A DNA stretch of 64,000 bases from Niebla homalea (Eukaryota; Ascomycota; Lecanoromycetes; Lecanorales; Ramalinaceae), in contig JAHGAU010000029.1 in NCBI GenBank assembly GCA_019925105.1, forward strand, positions 1 through 64,000, given 5' to 3'. Of the stretch, positions 36,283 to 48,453 are shown piece after piece (within the stretch, counting starts at the first letter, position 1; the number at the start of each line of letters is the position of its first letter). The position numbers and the translations under genes were made by a program. The notes beneath the pieces are model-generated. The model searched no databases, was not told where the DNA came from, and saw nothing but the letters and a program-made list of their open reading frames with translations.

Positions 36283-36855
36283 GAAAAGGCAATCGAACCT
36301 TGAAAGGCATTGTCATGGATCTTTGTGTCCCGTTTTCGTCACCCGCATAGCTAATGAGAGACCGAGGACCTAATGAATGATCAGTCAGTACGAATGATGC
36401 GAAATATCCCAGGCCTAAGCAAATTGTGACCGGAAGTCTTACCAATGCCTTGCTCAGCATTGAGCTCATTGGACTGGGCTCGAAGGGTCGCCAACTCATT
36501 CTCGACTCTCTTTGCCGATCGACACTCCCTATTACAATTTGAAAACATGATGTTTTATCCTCTATCATTCCGCTATCCTTGAAGAATGCCTAAAGATCTC
36601 AGCTCTGGTATCCAACCTTACGTGGTGTGTGAATCACTTGCTCAGAGGGACTCAGTTGACTAGGAAAGGTTACTACAGAGTTTATGTTTTTGCCAGTCGC
36701 TACATCATAATATCTACCTACCATGGAAAGAGCATCCACACAGGGAGTGAAGAACTTCGTCATACACAAAACCCTCCAACGGTCCTTCACACCATTTTGT
36801 CTCCAGCTCTTCTAACACACTTTCTTACCATCCAGACCCCGGCACCACCAATGCC
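36283..36855. other. Intergenic between convergent genes
   Basis: 3' flanks of the NACHT-ankyrin gene and the secreted-protein gene. No supported coding frame. Confidence 0.5.
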
Positions 36856-37647
36856 TCATACAAAAACGCCGAATCCCCCGCACTCGCCCGCCATTTCCAC
36901 AGTAGCATCAAAGCCATCCATCCCCGCTGGCCACGGCCCAATGCTAATACTCGTGCACCCATCACATTGATTCAACCCACCCAGCAACGTCGCATCAGAT
37001 GCATCTCCCGCCTCCAATTGCAAATGCGACGCCTTATACGCCGTCGTGATACCCCCGCCGCAGCCACAACCACCTCAATGGCATCACCGGTCGCAGTCTT
37101 ATCCGCAATATCGATCCTCAACCCCCAACCGTTGGCCAGCACCGTACTGCCCACTCGCAATCTGCACGATATTGTTCGTGGAGAAACAATTCGCCACCAG
37201 GGTATAACCAGGGGTGTGTATGCCATCGATGCAGATTTCGGTGTCGGCGCACTTGCCGGCGAAGTCCTGAGTCGAGTAGCTGAGATCGTCGGCTTCGGCG
37301 CAGCGGGCGACGTAGTCTTGGCCGGTCTGCCGGGTGCAGAAGGATGTCATGAATGTGTAGGCGGAAGCGCAGGTGTTGATGATGCGTGAGTAGAGCATTG
37401 GAGCGCGCTTGGGTGTGGCGGATACGATGATGGGAGCGCCGGCGTCGATGGTGGCGACGGTGGCGGTATTCGAGCTTGGTGGTAATCGTTAGCATTGCAG
37501 AGTGTGAGATGAGGCAGTCTTGACGAACGCATTGTTGGCCACTTCACGCCGGATGAGACTGTTTTCCGTGATCATACGAGGTTCGACAGCGGCCTTGTAG
37601 AACGTGACAAGGAAGCCCGTAGCGGCCAGTGGGTTTGAGTACTTCAT
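36856..37647 (-). pseudogene. Secreted Cys-containing protein, frame interrupted at two G runs
   Basis: Starts at ATG 37647 with a hydrophobic stretch (KYSNPLAATGFLVTFY). A weak intron (about 37459-37519) seems needed to join VANNA to SNTATVATIDAG. Then comes a coherent Cys-containing domain (RIINTCASAYTFMTSFC ... KCADTEICIDG ... NNIVQIASGQYGAGQ). To continue into LRIDIADKTATGDAIEVVV one base must be dropped in a five-G run (plus 37122-37126), and to reach ITTAYKASHLQLEAG one must be added in another five-G run (plus 37052-37056), after which the frame runs to a stop at 36856. Either the gene is decayed or these two homopolymers carry assembly errors. Family not recognised; likely extracellular. 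Confidence 0.5.
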
Positions 37648-39725
37648 GTTGTAGCACGTCTTCCTCTTTGTGATTGATAGTTTTCAATGAGCTTGCAAGA
37701 GATCTTTTACCATGATATACTGATAGTACTGATAGACTGAGAGACTCCAATAATCATTTTCATCAAGGTCATGACTTCCTTTCATATGCCCAACCAGCAC
37801 GCCCAGTTCACCATGACCCCTGACGGAGCCGTGAGAATGAGTACTTGATGGGGCCAATGGTCGGTTGCGAGAAGGTCCATCATTGATAAAACCAACAGTA
37901 TAACCTTACAAAATCAGTGTCTTAAAGTTTCACGTCAGAGAATCCTGAAATAATGGCGATGAATTGGACTAGGAAAACAAGCCATTACAAAGTAATGACA
38001 AAATGCCTGGCAGTGTGCCTCTAGTCAAGCAGTGAATCAGATCCTGGATAAAGACATCTACGAGCAAGCGGCATTATAGACACAATCACGAGAATTGGGC
38101 TCCTAAGGCAGTGTAGTCGAGGTGTGGTGAGCGGCTGAAAGATGGAAGTGTGATTTACACGTATCCTCACTGTTGCAGCCATCAGTCCCATCATCCCAAG
38201 ACCACGAATCTGGGATGAGAACATGGGAGGGCCGACATTGATGGATGAGCTTCCCGTCCCACACCATGTGAGTGAGCGTTGGAAGGATAGGGTCACGAGG
38301 TGACGATTGATCACGTCTCAGAACCCGCACGTCATGACGGTAGACAGGTAAGATAAGCACAATGTCTGACCATTGATTCGGTCACAATTGTGCATTGGTT
38401 TGCAATGGCAGCACAGGCGTTGGAATGGGATGTCGAAATTCTCAGGGGACGAAAGGAAAGACTGCTGCGAGTGGGGCCAACCGCACGATGAGAGTAATTG
38501 TTGCAAGGCAGATCATTGGGCGAAAACTTGCTGACAAGACAAGGTCCGGTGCGTTCACCGCTACGAGCACTTGTCCAATGATCACTAGGCTGCGATAGAG
38601 ACACTCATTCTTAGCAACATGATGGAGTGTAGTCCTGCCGACTAGTATGGTCCATGTGAACGTCGCAGCATAAGATTCTGGATAAGGGGTCTGAAGACGG
38701 CTTGGACAGGCCGAGACACGATGTCAAAAACATGTGATAACAACAACAAAAAGGATTCTGCGCCAATTTGATCGACCCAAGGAGTGCGTGATAGCTGAGG
38801 TCCTGCTCACCATAATCAGCTTTAAATCCTTCGGAAATAATGCGTCAAGGAATTCTGCTCCCCCGCACCATGCAAGACATTTTTGCAGCATACGATCCCA
38901 CGGCTGCTGGATGATGGACTGCTACTGGGAGGAAGTTTCCGACAGAGACACGGCCGGGCTAAGCCCGAGAGCTTTAGATTGATGCGATGAAGAGTCTTGG
39001 AAGACCCGGCTGTTCCTATCACGCGTGTGTTTGTCGCAGGATGACATCTCGACCACAAAAGTATTCCTTTGGAGAACGACGAAACCGCTGGACCAGGCTG
39101 TCAGTCCTATCCAATATTACTTCTTACTCCTATTTGTACGAGAACATTACTATTATGATGTACATCCCTTCTTCAGCCGGATTCCTAGAACACTGGAGGA
39201 ATGTGACTGTCTCCATCCCGTTTCCTACCCGGTTCCGCGGCTGTGCTGACGTGGATGGACTTCGAATGTCGGAACATAAGTAAGACATCCCACGCTATGG
39301 ATCGACCTAGCGTACCGTCGTCGGCGAATGGCACATTCGACAAATATCTGACGCGGCAACTTTCTTGCAAGTTTGTTTCAGAATGGCCTTCCTCTATCAT
39401 ATGCAACTATCATGTGCAACCATCAGGTGTGACGCCACCACTTGGAGGATAACGCAGTAAGAGCAAGTCCAACGCAGAATCCGTATCACGGGACGTTTGC
39501 ATTTCGAGGTGCTGGGACACGCAGCATGTGATAATAAGCCAACACACCATGGCTCAGGCCCAGAGACTTGAGGCGTTAAGTATTCGAAAGCGACAACCCG
39601 AACATTGTACGGGGGCGGATAAATGGGGAGAGAGAACGGCTGTCGGGTATTGAGATTCCATGAGCTCTCTTGATTACAGAAGGTGAGCCTCGGTCCTATG
39701 TGACCTTCTTTTCACAAGGTGGATG
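37648..39725. other. Intergenic
   Basis: About 2 kb without a recognisable gene. Short frames on both strands (38021-38604, 38734-39283) overlap one another and show no domain. Confidence 0.5.
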
Positions 39726-42219
39726 TCATCTGAACTTCATCAAATCATACGGCGGAAAGTCCCTCCTGAGCCCAAGTAAGTCCTCTGGCACTTCTCCCAC
39801 ATTGTCATCACCATCATCTCCCAACACGTCAAGTCTGAATTGTCCATCGTATTTCCTCATCAACGGCACGACCTCCTTGTCTGTGAAACACGCGTGCCAC
39901 TTCTGCCACCCTTGGACCGACGTTGCACCATATGCTATTGGGTGCAGCGGCGCATTCGGGTCAGTGACCGGCATGTGACAGGCAGCGCTGATATCTTGGC
40001 TGTTACTCCTCATGATGGGCATGCCAGTATTATATTTCCGCCAGCCAAGGCCGAAAAGCACGGCAATCATCACACCAAGCAGGATGAGAGTGAAGAGGAT
40101 TGCAATAGGAGACCAACCACAAGCCGAGACGTTTCGAGAAGGTTGCTCAATGCCTTTGATGTCAAAGACGTTCAGATTCACGGAGAAGAGTGATTGGGAG
40201 ACGAGCCAGTGGAGCAGACCAGAGGCAATGACCAGAGGTACAGCGTAGCGATAAGGAAGTTGAAGATAGTAAGCAGCGCGTTGGTAACCCTCCGGTTCCG
40301 ACACACGTAGAGATTTCCGTTTGCTAGCGAATTGGTTGTATTCCGCCGTCATTCTCATTGAGGTAAGCAGGAGATTATATGAGACATAGATCGAAGACAG
40401 GGCAAGCTGTGGGGTATTCGCTGCCAGGGCATTGCCGATCGACGAGCTAGTCAAAGTAATCAGTGTGTTGGTATGGACATTGCCTATCCCGAGCAACCAA
40501 AGTTGTTTGATGGTTCCTACTGTTTCGCCGTCAATATTCCCTCCCGAAAAGGGCTGCGATCTATACATCAGAAAGAGTACCGTTGTAGGCACTGTGACGA
40601 GAAAGGTTCTATGCATTTCCGTGAGCGACATTGGTTCCCATAAAGCCCCAGTAGCCGAACCTGACTTACATCATTGTTCCTACACTCCACTGGCGCATGC
40701 TTGCCCCGCAGAACCAATGACAACGCTGAGATTTCCAGCGAGGAGTTGAGTACGGAGCCTGTTCCCGAACCTTCTTGGCCTCGGAGCTTGCTAAACCAGT
40801 ATTATTGGTCGTGGGATCTGGCTGTTTGAGTAGCGAGCAGATGGCGTCGCCAACAGTGATGAGAGGGCGGAAGCCTGGAAGAGCTAAGATCATGATGAAC
40901 GCAACAGCCTTCAAGATGTTGCATACGATGACAATACCCAATAGCGAAACATTGAAAGTCACTTTGCAGTGCTCCGTGACTTCTTCGGCATAGCATCCAA
41001 CCACTGGACGCGTAATAAATCCTGTGAGTGTAGATTGATCCTTCACAGCTATGTTCCATGGCCTTCCACTCGTAATATTTGAACGGACTGCAGACATCTT
41101 ACATGCAGAGTCCATGGTCTCACACAGAGTGGTCCTGTGATCGTCGAAATCCACGTGATAAAGGAAAGCATTGAGGACCGGTTTATTTTTATCAGCTTCA
41201 GTCTCATCCAGCGTTACAATCAAGCTACCCCATTTCGGATTGAACTCGCTGCTGTAGTTTTGAACACACTCGGAAGGATCCATATGCTTGAGACCCGTAC
41301 CATTACCACGCATGGCGAGTTGCTGCAATCTTTCCAACTTGTCACTGTAAGATTCGATGGTGGTGGAAGCGTTGTGATTCCACGGATTGCCACTGACAAA
41401 CCCTGAAGTGGCTAGAACAGCGTCATAGTCATTGACTTGTAGGGTTGTGGAAACGACACTATTGTACCTGTCGTACGCCTGTTAGTGGGACCGAATTCAT
41501 GGGAGGAGCGTTCGCTGCTCGACTCGCGGGAGGAAGTCCGGTCCTTACAAGAGATGCAGTGGTATGGAGCTCAAGGCTAGCACGCACCAAAGCGCAATGC
41601 GCTTACTATCAGCTGCCCGCAGATTTTTTAGGCTGGGAATGCCGACATCCAGCCATCGACCGCTCCCGTGTGCTTTATCAATGTCTGCTCGTGTGGGGGC
41701 AGTCAAACATTGCATGGCATTGTTACTTGCGCTGAGTAGCAACGTACTGCAAACGTTGATTGCCAGATGCCACCATAATGAGATTTTGGTTTTCTTGTCA
41801 CAGTTGCCTTCGAAGACAATCGCTGCACCATCGTGTGATACGGGATGGTCTGACTTGATCCAAATCAACAGTATGATGTTGATAAACAGCACTATAATGG
41901 CGCCCAGAGCACCTAAAGCCACGCCTGTACGCCAGCCGCCATGGAGTTTTCGAAAAATGCGTTGCTTCCTTGTCATCTGCATGTCATCCTTCGGTTCGAT
42001 CCACTTTCTATCCTTCTGGGGTGCGATCCTTAGCCACCGACGGATCTTTAATGAAGACCTCTTGACCTTGCCTCTAACTCCTAATTGGGAACGTCTTGTC
42101 TGGGCCTTGGATATCTTTTCCGATCCTGCAGCACCCTGCAAATTTGACTGCAAAGGCCGTAACTCAACTCCATACAACGAGTCATCGTCAAGATCAACAT
42201 CCAGCGATCGCCGTGTCAT
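39726..42219 (-). CDS. DUF6536-type multi-pass membrane protein
   Basis: Three exons: 42219-41549, 41467-40670, 40608-39726 (introns 41468-41548 and 40609-40669), total 2352 nt for an intact 783-residue protein. The N-terminal ~95 residues are basic and cytosolic-looking. The family signature follows: GGWRTGVALGALGAI, EGNCDKKTK, LAINVCSTLLLSASN, MQCLTAPTRADIDKAH, WLDVGIPSLKNL and SSIPLHLLYNS spanning the first intron. Further blocks PLITVGDAICSLLKQPDPTT, LALSSIYVSYNLLLT, LQLPYRYAVPLVIASGLLHW and LVSQSLF are also typical. At least eight hydrophobic segments are visible. This family is widespread in Pezizomycotina, often many copies per genome, with no known function. It shows no damage. Confidence 0.85.
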
Positions 42220-43397
42220 TAGGCTTTGCGGGAATGTCAAATTCGGCGGGCGAAGCGACCTCGAATCAAGCAAGCGCAAACATAGAGGTCATCGTACGAC
42301 TCTCAACGCCTTCGGGGATCAATGGACGACGCGTTGCAAGCTCGAACTTGTGGGATGTAGAAATGGTAAGAAGCAGACTGGAGCAATGGTCATATGAAGG
42401 AACCGGAAACTCCAACTGGGGGGCGGAGTCTCCAAGCCTGAATCCTTCGTTTGTTTCATGCGAAATTGCGGCTGAAGTTTAGCTGCAGATAGTCCTTGTC
42501 TACATATTGTGAGAAAGTACTTAAACCCCAAGCCTACCTTGTACAGTCTCTAGCATAGATGCTCCATGCTATTGTGTCACATTGGCGCAGTCATGTTAAA
42601 GCCCAATCATGTGCGAATCGAGAAAAGTTGATATCGAGGACAGGGATGGGGGCGGGGTGCGGGGGCAGGGGCGGAGGCGGAGGCTTGGGAGGTCTTGGCA
42701 AGACGCGCGATTTTCCACACGATCCGTTCAACAATAATTTAGCTTTATGATTAAAGTGGCACGCTCATGGTTCGGAGGGGCTTGGCCTAGGTCAGCGTTG
42801 GCAAGGAAGACATGCCTTCCAAAATGCTTCCGTGAGGACAATTGTGAGATGGAAGTAAACCAGTCAATCTGTATTATCATTGTAAGGCCCGTAGACTGCT
42901 AATGGCGAACTGTGGTAATTGTCAGGTCATATCGTATTGCAGTGAACAATAATGATATGAGAAATATGTGGACTCACTGTCCACCGTCTTGTTTCAATCT
43001 GGTACAATCTACCGCTGAAGCGTTAGTCATCCGGCCGCATAAAGAGCAAGTGCCACGCGCCTGGAACCCTTCTTAGATTGATCATCACGTTCAATTCAAA
43101 GCAGCATCATCTCCCTCGCGCTCCACCTACCTCCTAGTGGCGAGCGAGTCTGATTTCAGCTGCTGAGTGAGCACTCAGCATGGAATTTCGACATCATGTA
43201 CGCGTCGATGTGCTGCCTACAGTCGCTGGCCACTTGCCGAAGGGATATAAAGAGGGGCAAGGAGCCGTGCAAAGCTGAGAAACACAACAAAACATTCATC
43301 TTTCTACGATCGTCCTGAACTCATTGTTGCCCTGACCCCAATCGCAGACCGGCTTGTGACCGAAACCAACCTCCCGCCCAAGATCAACCTCAAAGCA
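42220..43397. other. Intergenic with a G-rich tract
   Basis: Between divergent genes. It contains a G-rich plus-strand run described separately; otherwise no coding frame is supported. A TATA-like gggatataaagagg occurs at 43239-43252, about 150 bases before the first ATG of the next gene, a plausible promoter element. Confidence 0.5.
42647..42695 (+). other. G-rich tract, possible G-quadruplex
   Basis: Plus strand has repeated runs of two to five G separated by one to three bases (gggggcggggtgcgggggca and then ggggcggaggcggaggc). Composition alone would permit quadruplex formation; no function is implied. Confidence 0.45.
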
Positions 43398-44180
43398 ATG
43401 TCTTCCCTCCACGCAGATGTCTACCTCACCCCCGCTTACACCGTCCATGTCCCTGTGCCCCTCGCCAATGGCCACCCCGCCCTCTGGACCGACAGTACCT
43501 CCACCCTCATCCACTCCGCCAACGAAGCTATCATTGTGGACCCACTCCTATCTCCCTGGCGGACTGGATCACCGTCACCGTGCCCAACAAAACATTGACA
43601 ACCCTTTACATCACACACGGGCATGGTCACCACTGGTTCGGCATGGGTCCCCTCAAGGAACGCTTTCTAGAGGCGAAGATTGTGGCGACGGTGGGGACCT
43701 TGGCGCATATGTACGAGCAACTAGATCCGAACCCCCCTTCTGCGGACAGTGGTGGATCGCCCTTCTGGTAAGCCGCGTTCCCGAATCTCACACTGCCCAC
43801 GCCAGAATCTTTGGCCGATGTTGCATGTTCTCCAGGGCGATGATTTGACAATCGATCTCGAAGGCCACAAGGTGCACGCCATTCCTGTGGGCCATTCTGA
43901 TACCGACGACTCGACAGTACTACTGTGGGTGCCAGAGTTGAAGATCGTTGTTGCGGGTGATGCCGTGTACAACGGACCCTTCCAGTACATGGCCGAGTCT
44001 CCCACGCCGGAGAAGCGACAAGAGTGGATCGATGCGGTAAGGAAGGTCAAGGCGCTGGAGCCCGTAGCGGTGATGGCGGGACATAAGCGGCCGGGAGCGA
44101 TTGATAGGGCGTGGTTGTTGGATTGGACAATGCATTACATCGAGGCACGTGGGGAGGCGGTGAGGGAGGCGCAAGGATAG
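43398..44180 (+). pseudogene. Decayed metallo-beta-lactamase-fold hydrolase
   Basis: Begins MSSLHADVYLTPAYT at ATG 43398, like a common fungal MBL-fold family, and continues ANEAIIVDPLL. A frame change at about 43550 is needed to reach LADWITVTVPNKTLTTLYI and the metal-binding motif, which here reads HGHGHHW: the canonical Asp of HxHxDH is His. After SPFW a TAA (43769-43771) interrupts the frame, then AAFPNLTLPTPESL, then another frame change before LQGDDLTIDLEG, VGHSDTDDST, VVAGDAVYNG and AGHKRPGA, which keep the later metal-ligand His and Asp positions. An intron starting GTAAGC at 43769 was tested but does not restore frame. Active relatives hydrolyse small substrates using zinc; this copy is probably inactive. 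Confidence 0.75.
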
Positions 44181-44954
44181 AGGGAGGAGCAATGAGATGT
44201 TTTGGAAGATGGAAGAGAGTTCTCTGGATAGTAATGGGGAGATGATTCTGTTGTTGAGCTGTTTGACTCAATTCGGTCATCCTCCGAGTTAAAGCGAGGA
44301 ATGTTATCGCTCTCTTGATGCGGTTGTGTGTGCAAAGCCACGTGTGGTAAGGCCGTATAGTGCCATGGAGATAGACGTCGCGAGCGAGAATGGCCTTACT
44401 GCCTGCAGACGACCTCGCATAACAGCCCAAGCATCTTGTTGGGCGCTTGCGCTTGATAATTGATAAGCAAAAAGAGAAGCGGCAAGATTGATGCCTCACA
44501 ACTCGAAATCCCATTTTTCTGTTACTGATGATCATCGTATTCAAGTCAGCGATTCTCCAATCCAGAGATTATATAAGTTGACCTTCCATACGCAATCGGG
44601 ATAGTGGTCCACGTTCGCAAAGTCTGGGTCGTAAAAGTATGACCTCATTAATTTGTTCATGTTCTAACGCCCATGACTCATATGGAATTATATCAGCAAT
44701 GTTTCTCGGTCTGTAGGCATGTTGTACTGGTGAGGATACTCGATTGTCCTGAATGGCGTTGTCAGAGTGCCATCACCGAGGCTCATCGAATCCCCTGAGG
44801 CCCCAGTCGGATAGAAAGACTCACGCCATGGAGTAGTGGGCGCCAAGCGAAGATGCCTGTGGAAGTCTCCTTCGATACGCCCTAAAGATGTATGTGTAAG
44901 GAGATCATTGCGAGATACTTCGTCACAATGATGCCGTCACAGAAGGCCATGTGC
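44181..44954. other. Intergenic between convergent genes
   Basis: No supported coding frame; the minus-strand frame at 44047-44544 is the shadow of the upstream gene plus unrelated sequence. Confidence 0.5.
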
Positions 44955-45888
44955 CTAGTATTGAGGCTCGATGTCTCTTTTAAGACCCCACATAGAGTAA
45001 TTGGCTTCGATCCAATCTTCTTCACGGTCTGGATTGTACTCGGCGTCTTCGAGATCAATGAAATAACTGAGGCTTTAGAAGCATGTCAAGAGTCAGTGAC
45101 TGTCCACTTACCACTGCTTGGTCTCCTTGTTCCACATGAGATTGTCAATGCGGCGATCTTCAAAGAAGATCCTTTGCGCTTCAAGTTCACTTAGAAGAGA
45201 TCAGCCCCTAGTCTATCAAGCTTTTTGCCAGAAGTCTTACAGAAGTCCCTTTCGGAAGGAATCCCTAATAGCTTGTCGCTCTGTAAATCCAAGATTCCAA
45301 AAGAGATTCTGCGTAAGGCCCACAGCAGGTAGCTTCTCCATCAAAATATATACAACATAGCCACCTGGCATCCACCATCGGAGGTCGTCTTGACCTTCTT
45401 CGTCGGCTTTCTCCCACATTAGCGTTTCATCCTGTTGTTCAATCCGGACTGCGAGGAGTTTCGGGGTGATTTTGGAGCCAGCGATTGTAACACGCTGCAA
45501 TTGTTCAATCTCATTCTGAGTATTCCAACCCAGCCGCATGCCTAACGCATGCTTTGCACGATCTGCGGGTGTTTCGTCGGGGTCCAGAACGTCGGGTACT
45601 CTGCATATGAGGGTCAGCAGTCGTGTTTCATGCGACTATGTCTGGTCGGTCATACTCAATGCGGGCTTTTATAATGGCCCTACTCCCGGGTTGCTCCCCT
45701 TTCACCTGCTCACACTCGTAAACAGCATGAGCCTCAAAAGCATCAAAATCCGATACATCTCCCTCCAATAAACCCTCCCAAGGCTTCTCGGATAATTTTT
45801 CGACGAGCCGCCAGACCGTTGCATCGTCGAAAGTTACTAGACGGCCGTTCAAGGTATCGCCAATGATGCATTCCCTGTGGAGGTGCAT
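44955..45888 (-). CDS. Kinase-fold (phosphotransferase-like) fungal protein, copy 1
   Basis: Four exons: 45888-45656, 45600-45241, 45189-45112, 45066-44955, total 783 nt for 260 residues. Start chosen by matching the paralogue at 50108-51046 (H-R-ECIIGDTLNGR versus QRERIIGDTLSNR). Kinase-like landmarks: AHAVYECEQVKGEQPG, lysine strand AIIKARIEY, MPGGYVVYILMEKLPAV as hinge, FFEDRRIDNLMWN as catalytic-loop equivalent and YFIDLEDAEY where DFG would lie. It is short for a kinase and resembles a fungal-specific family with atypical loops; activity cannot be judged. Exons 1-3 have exactly the same lengths (233, 360, 78 nt) as copy 2. The gene appears intact. Substrate and role unknown. Confidence 0.75.
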
Positions 45889-47153
45889 GGTAAAGTGCCA
45901 AACAGTTATTGGGCTTCCGGTTTTTGACTTGAGTCGAAGTGCTGTGGAATGGTGATGAGAGACAAAGCGAATTTGAAAGCGCAAAGGCAGTGTAATACGA
46001 AATCAAGGTCACTTGGAAGTTTCGGTTGGGGCGCGTGCTGTAATATTCCCGCGATCTCGTATTTTTGAGAACAGGAGTCTACCTTAGTGACGTTACCATC
46101 CCCACCAACAAGAACAAACCACGTTTTTTGTCATTGCACTTCATACTTAGAATTGTGGGAAACGTAGAATTGTCCGATTCTCTGTACTTGGAGTAGTTTT
46201 CTTGATGGTCCAGAAGTTCTAAGCGCTCTACACCAAATGAATATGAGAGCGCAATTTGAGATCTCATCCTTCTGCAATACTGCGTTTCCCGAAATACCTC
46301 GAATTCCAGTTGTGATCACAAAGTGATCTCTTTCAACTCCGGGTATTGAACGATCTGTCCCTTCCTTTGGATGCGAGGTCCCCCAGTTTGTGTTACGGAG
46401 CTGTTTCAGACTATTCTAGTGCGTGCTGCGCCGTCACACTTACGGTGCTAGCAGGACAACAACGTATTATATCTTTTTGCTAGTCATTAGTATCGAGTTT
46501 AAGTCGCCAGCGATACCTTTCGAGCCTTGGTGAAAGCGCCTAGAAAGCTTCGCTCACTCCTCCCTCCCACATCCCGAAGCTGCAATGCGCCATTGGAGGC
46601 CCATTGTCCCAAAGCAGGGAGGTGACCATGCAACGATTGATCCTCCTTTTTGGCGCTGCCATGCTAGATGTTTCAAATACCATCTCAAAGTGGCAAGGCT
46701 TTCTGGTCATTTCCATTTGTTTGTAAAGCGAAAGTGGAACGAGGACCTTGAGACCAATCACTACGGAAACATGTATCGGTTACGACGCAGAGGAGCCCAA
46801 CGCTCCAGGCGTTTAGCCAGAGTGTATGGGATGTTCTAGACACAGTCCATAAAGCTCTGCCAGCCTCTCAAAGCCAGGCCTCGGCGTCGTTCATACTGCT
46901 ATACTGACGGCATCCAAGCGCGCGGTATCGGAAGAGGATTAGGTTGATCTCCAAGCAGAGGGCATAAGGAGTACTTAACCAAGACTGTTGTCGAGGATGA
47001 TTCAAGTTCATCAATCAATCAACAAAAGCGTTTGCCATCCATCAAGACACACATTCAGACCGTCGGGAGTTGTCAGATCATAACTCGCGCATTCTTCAAA
47101 ACCACCGAAAGCCACATCTCAGCATTCCAGCGCTTGCATATCATACAGCCGAC
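45889..47153. other. Intergenic between divergent genes
   Basis: Upstream regions of kinase-fold copy 1 (minus) and the PD-(D/E)XK-like gene (plus). No supported coding frame. Confidence 0.5.
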
Positions 47154-48453
47154 ATGACAGATCTTTATTCAGTCGATCCTCAAGTTCCCTACAATGCAAG
47201 GGATATCATCTACCAGCCATTGCCCATGCTACGGGAAGCCCCCAGCACGACCGGAAGCCCTTCATTATCCCGGAGAAAGAACAGACTTGTCGGTAGGCTG
47301 ACGCACTGGGCTACATTTGAACAAGAAGTTCGGACTTTCACAAACCAGATACTGGACCCCCATGCATCGCCTATCACTTATGATACATCCTTGTTCCGTG
47401 ACACCGAGTGTGTTGTCTGCGCTACCGAGCAAGGGGTGGTTGGCCGCTTCCAACAGCAAGTTGGTCACGTCCTGAACAACGTGGCGAGAAGTCTCGGCAG
47501 GTCGTACCGCTTTGGCGACTGGTATAACGTTCGTTATCCCAAAATCCTCCCCGATATTGCCATCTGGTCAAGAACGGAGACCGGAAACATGTGTACTGTC
47601 GCTGCAGGCGAGGCCAAGACCCCCTGGACTGTCAGTGAGTGGCCTCAAACCATCAACCCTTCTGCGGCGAGGCTACAAGGGGATGCGATAGTCTGCGTCG
47701 GTACGTTGAGCACAACATGTTGATTGTTTCATCCTTGCTGACACATGTCTTGCAGCCCAAATTGCGTTGTATATGGAGAAGTACGACTTGAGGTACGGGT
47801 TTTTGACCTGTTACCACTGGACCTACTTTTTGGAAAGAAGACGATCCACAGACGACCCGGATCATGTGGTGCTCGCCATTTCGAACGGAATCAGATTCGA
47901 TCAGGCTTCGAACCAAAACACCGGAGCTGTTTCCTTGCGGGAGTGTATGCTGGGCCTAACGCTGATGATCGAAGTGAACGGCTGGGAAATGCGAGCGCGC
48001 AACCTCAAACCAGTAGCTGTCCTGGAGCAAAAACCTTCACCACCTCCTAAGTGGCATCATCCAAACGATGGATCCAGATTCGGACAACTAGGCGCAGAGG
48101 GCCCAACTCAGGGGCTCGGCCCTGGTGCAGGCTCATCTGGAACCTACCAGACCCAGCATGGCTCACATTACGGTGGTTCGAGCGCCACGTATGGCACGCA
48201 AGGCTACTCCAGTCGAGACCTCACAGCCGACTTCGAGAAACTCCAGGTGCAGCCCAAACAGCAAAGAATTGATAATAGGGTTGAAGCCTGGAGGGACGAA
48301 AGGAAAAATCAGTGGTACTGGAGCGATTCCCGGAAAAAGGATTGGTATCCCGTGAAGAAGACCGACTGGTATCAGACCCATCAGGGTGAGCAGTTGCACT
48401 TCAAGATTGATGGCAAATACCATCCCACCAAGATCTTTCGGAAAGCAATTTGA
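47154..48453 (+). CDS. Putative PD-(D/E)XK (restriction-endonuclease-like fold) protein
   Basis: Exon 1 47154-47700, intron 47701-47755 (GTACGT ... GCTGACACA ... GCAG), exon 2 47756-48453; 1245 nt, 414 residues. The core contains ILPDIAIW (residues about 131-138) and GEAKTPW (about 152-158): a PD followed some 20 residues later by ExK, with hydrophobic strands around them, the arrangement of PD-(D/E)XK nucleases. The preceding FQQQVGHVLNNVARSL helix could supply the usual upstream residue. The rest is IALYMEKYDLRYGFLTCYHW, a beta-rich segment, a Gly/Ser/Tyr/Gln-rich linker (about 275-340) and a Trp-rich C-terminus with W-rich near-repeats (NQWYWSDSRKKDWY, KKTDWYQ). Fold assignment rests on motif spacing only. 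It lies between two kinase-fold paralogues. Confidence 0.6.

Noticed and set aside
43769..43836. Intron beginning GTAAGC in the MBL-fold gene
   Set aside because: No acceptor downstream restores the frame of both flanking conserved segments.
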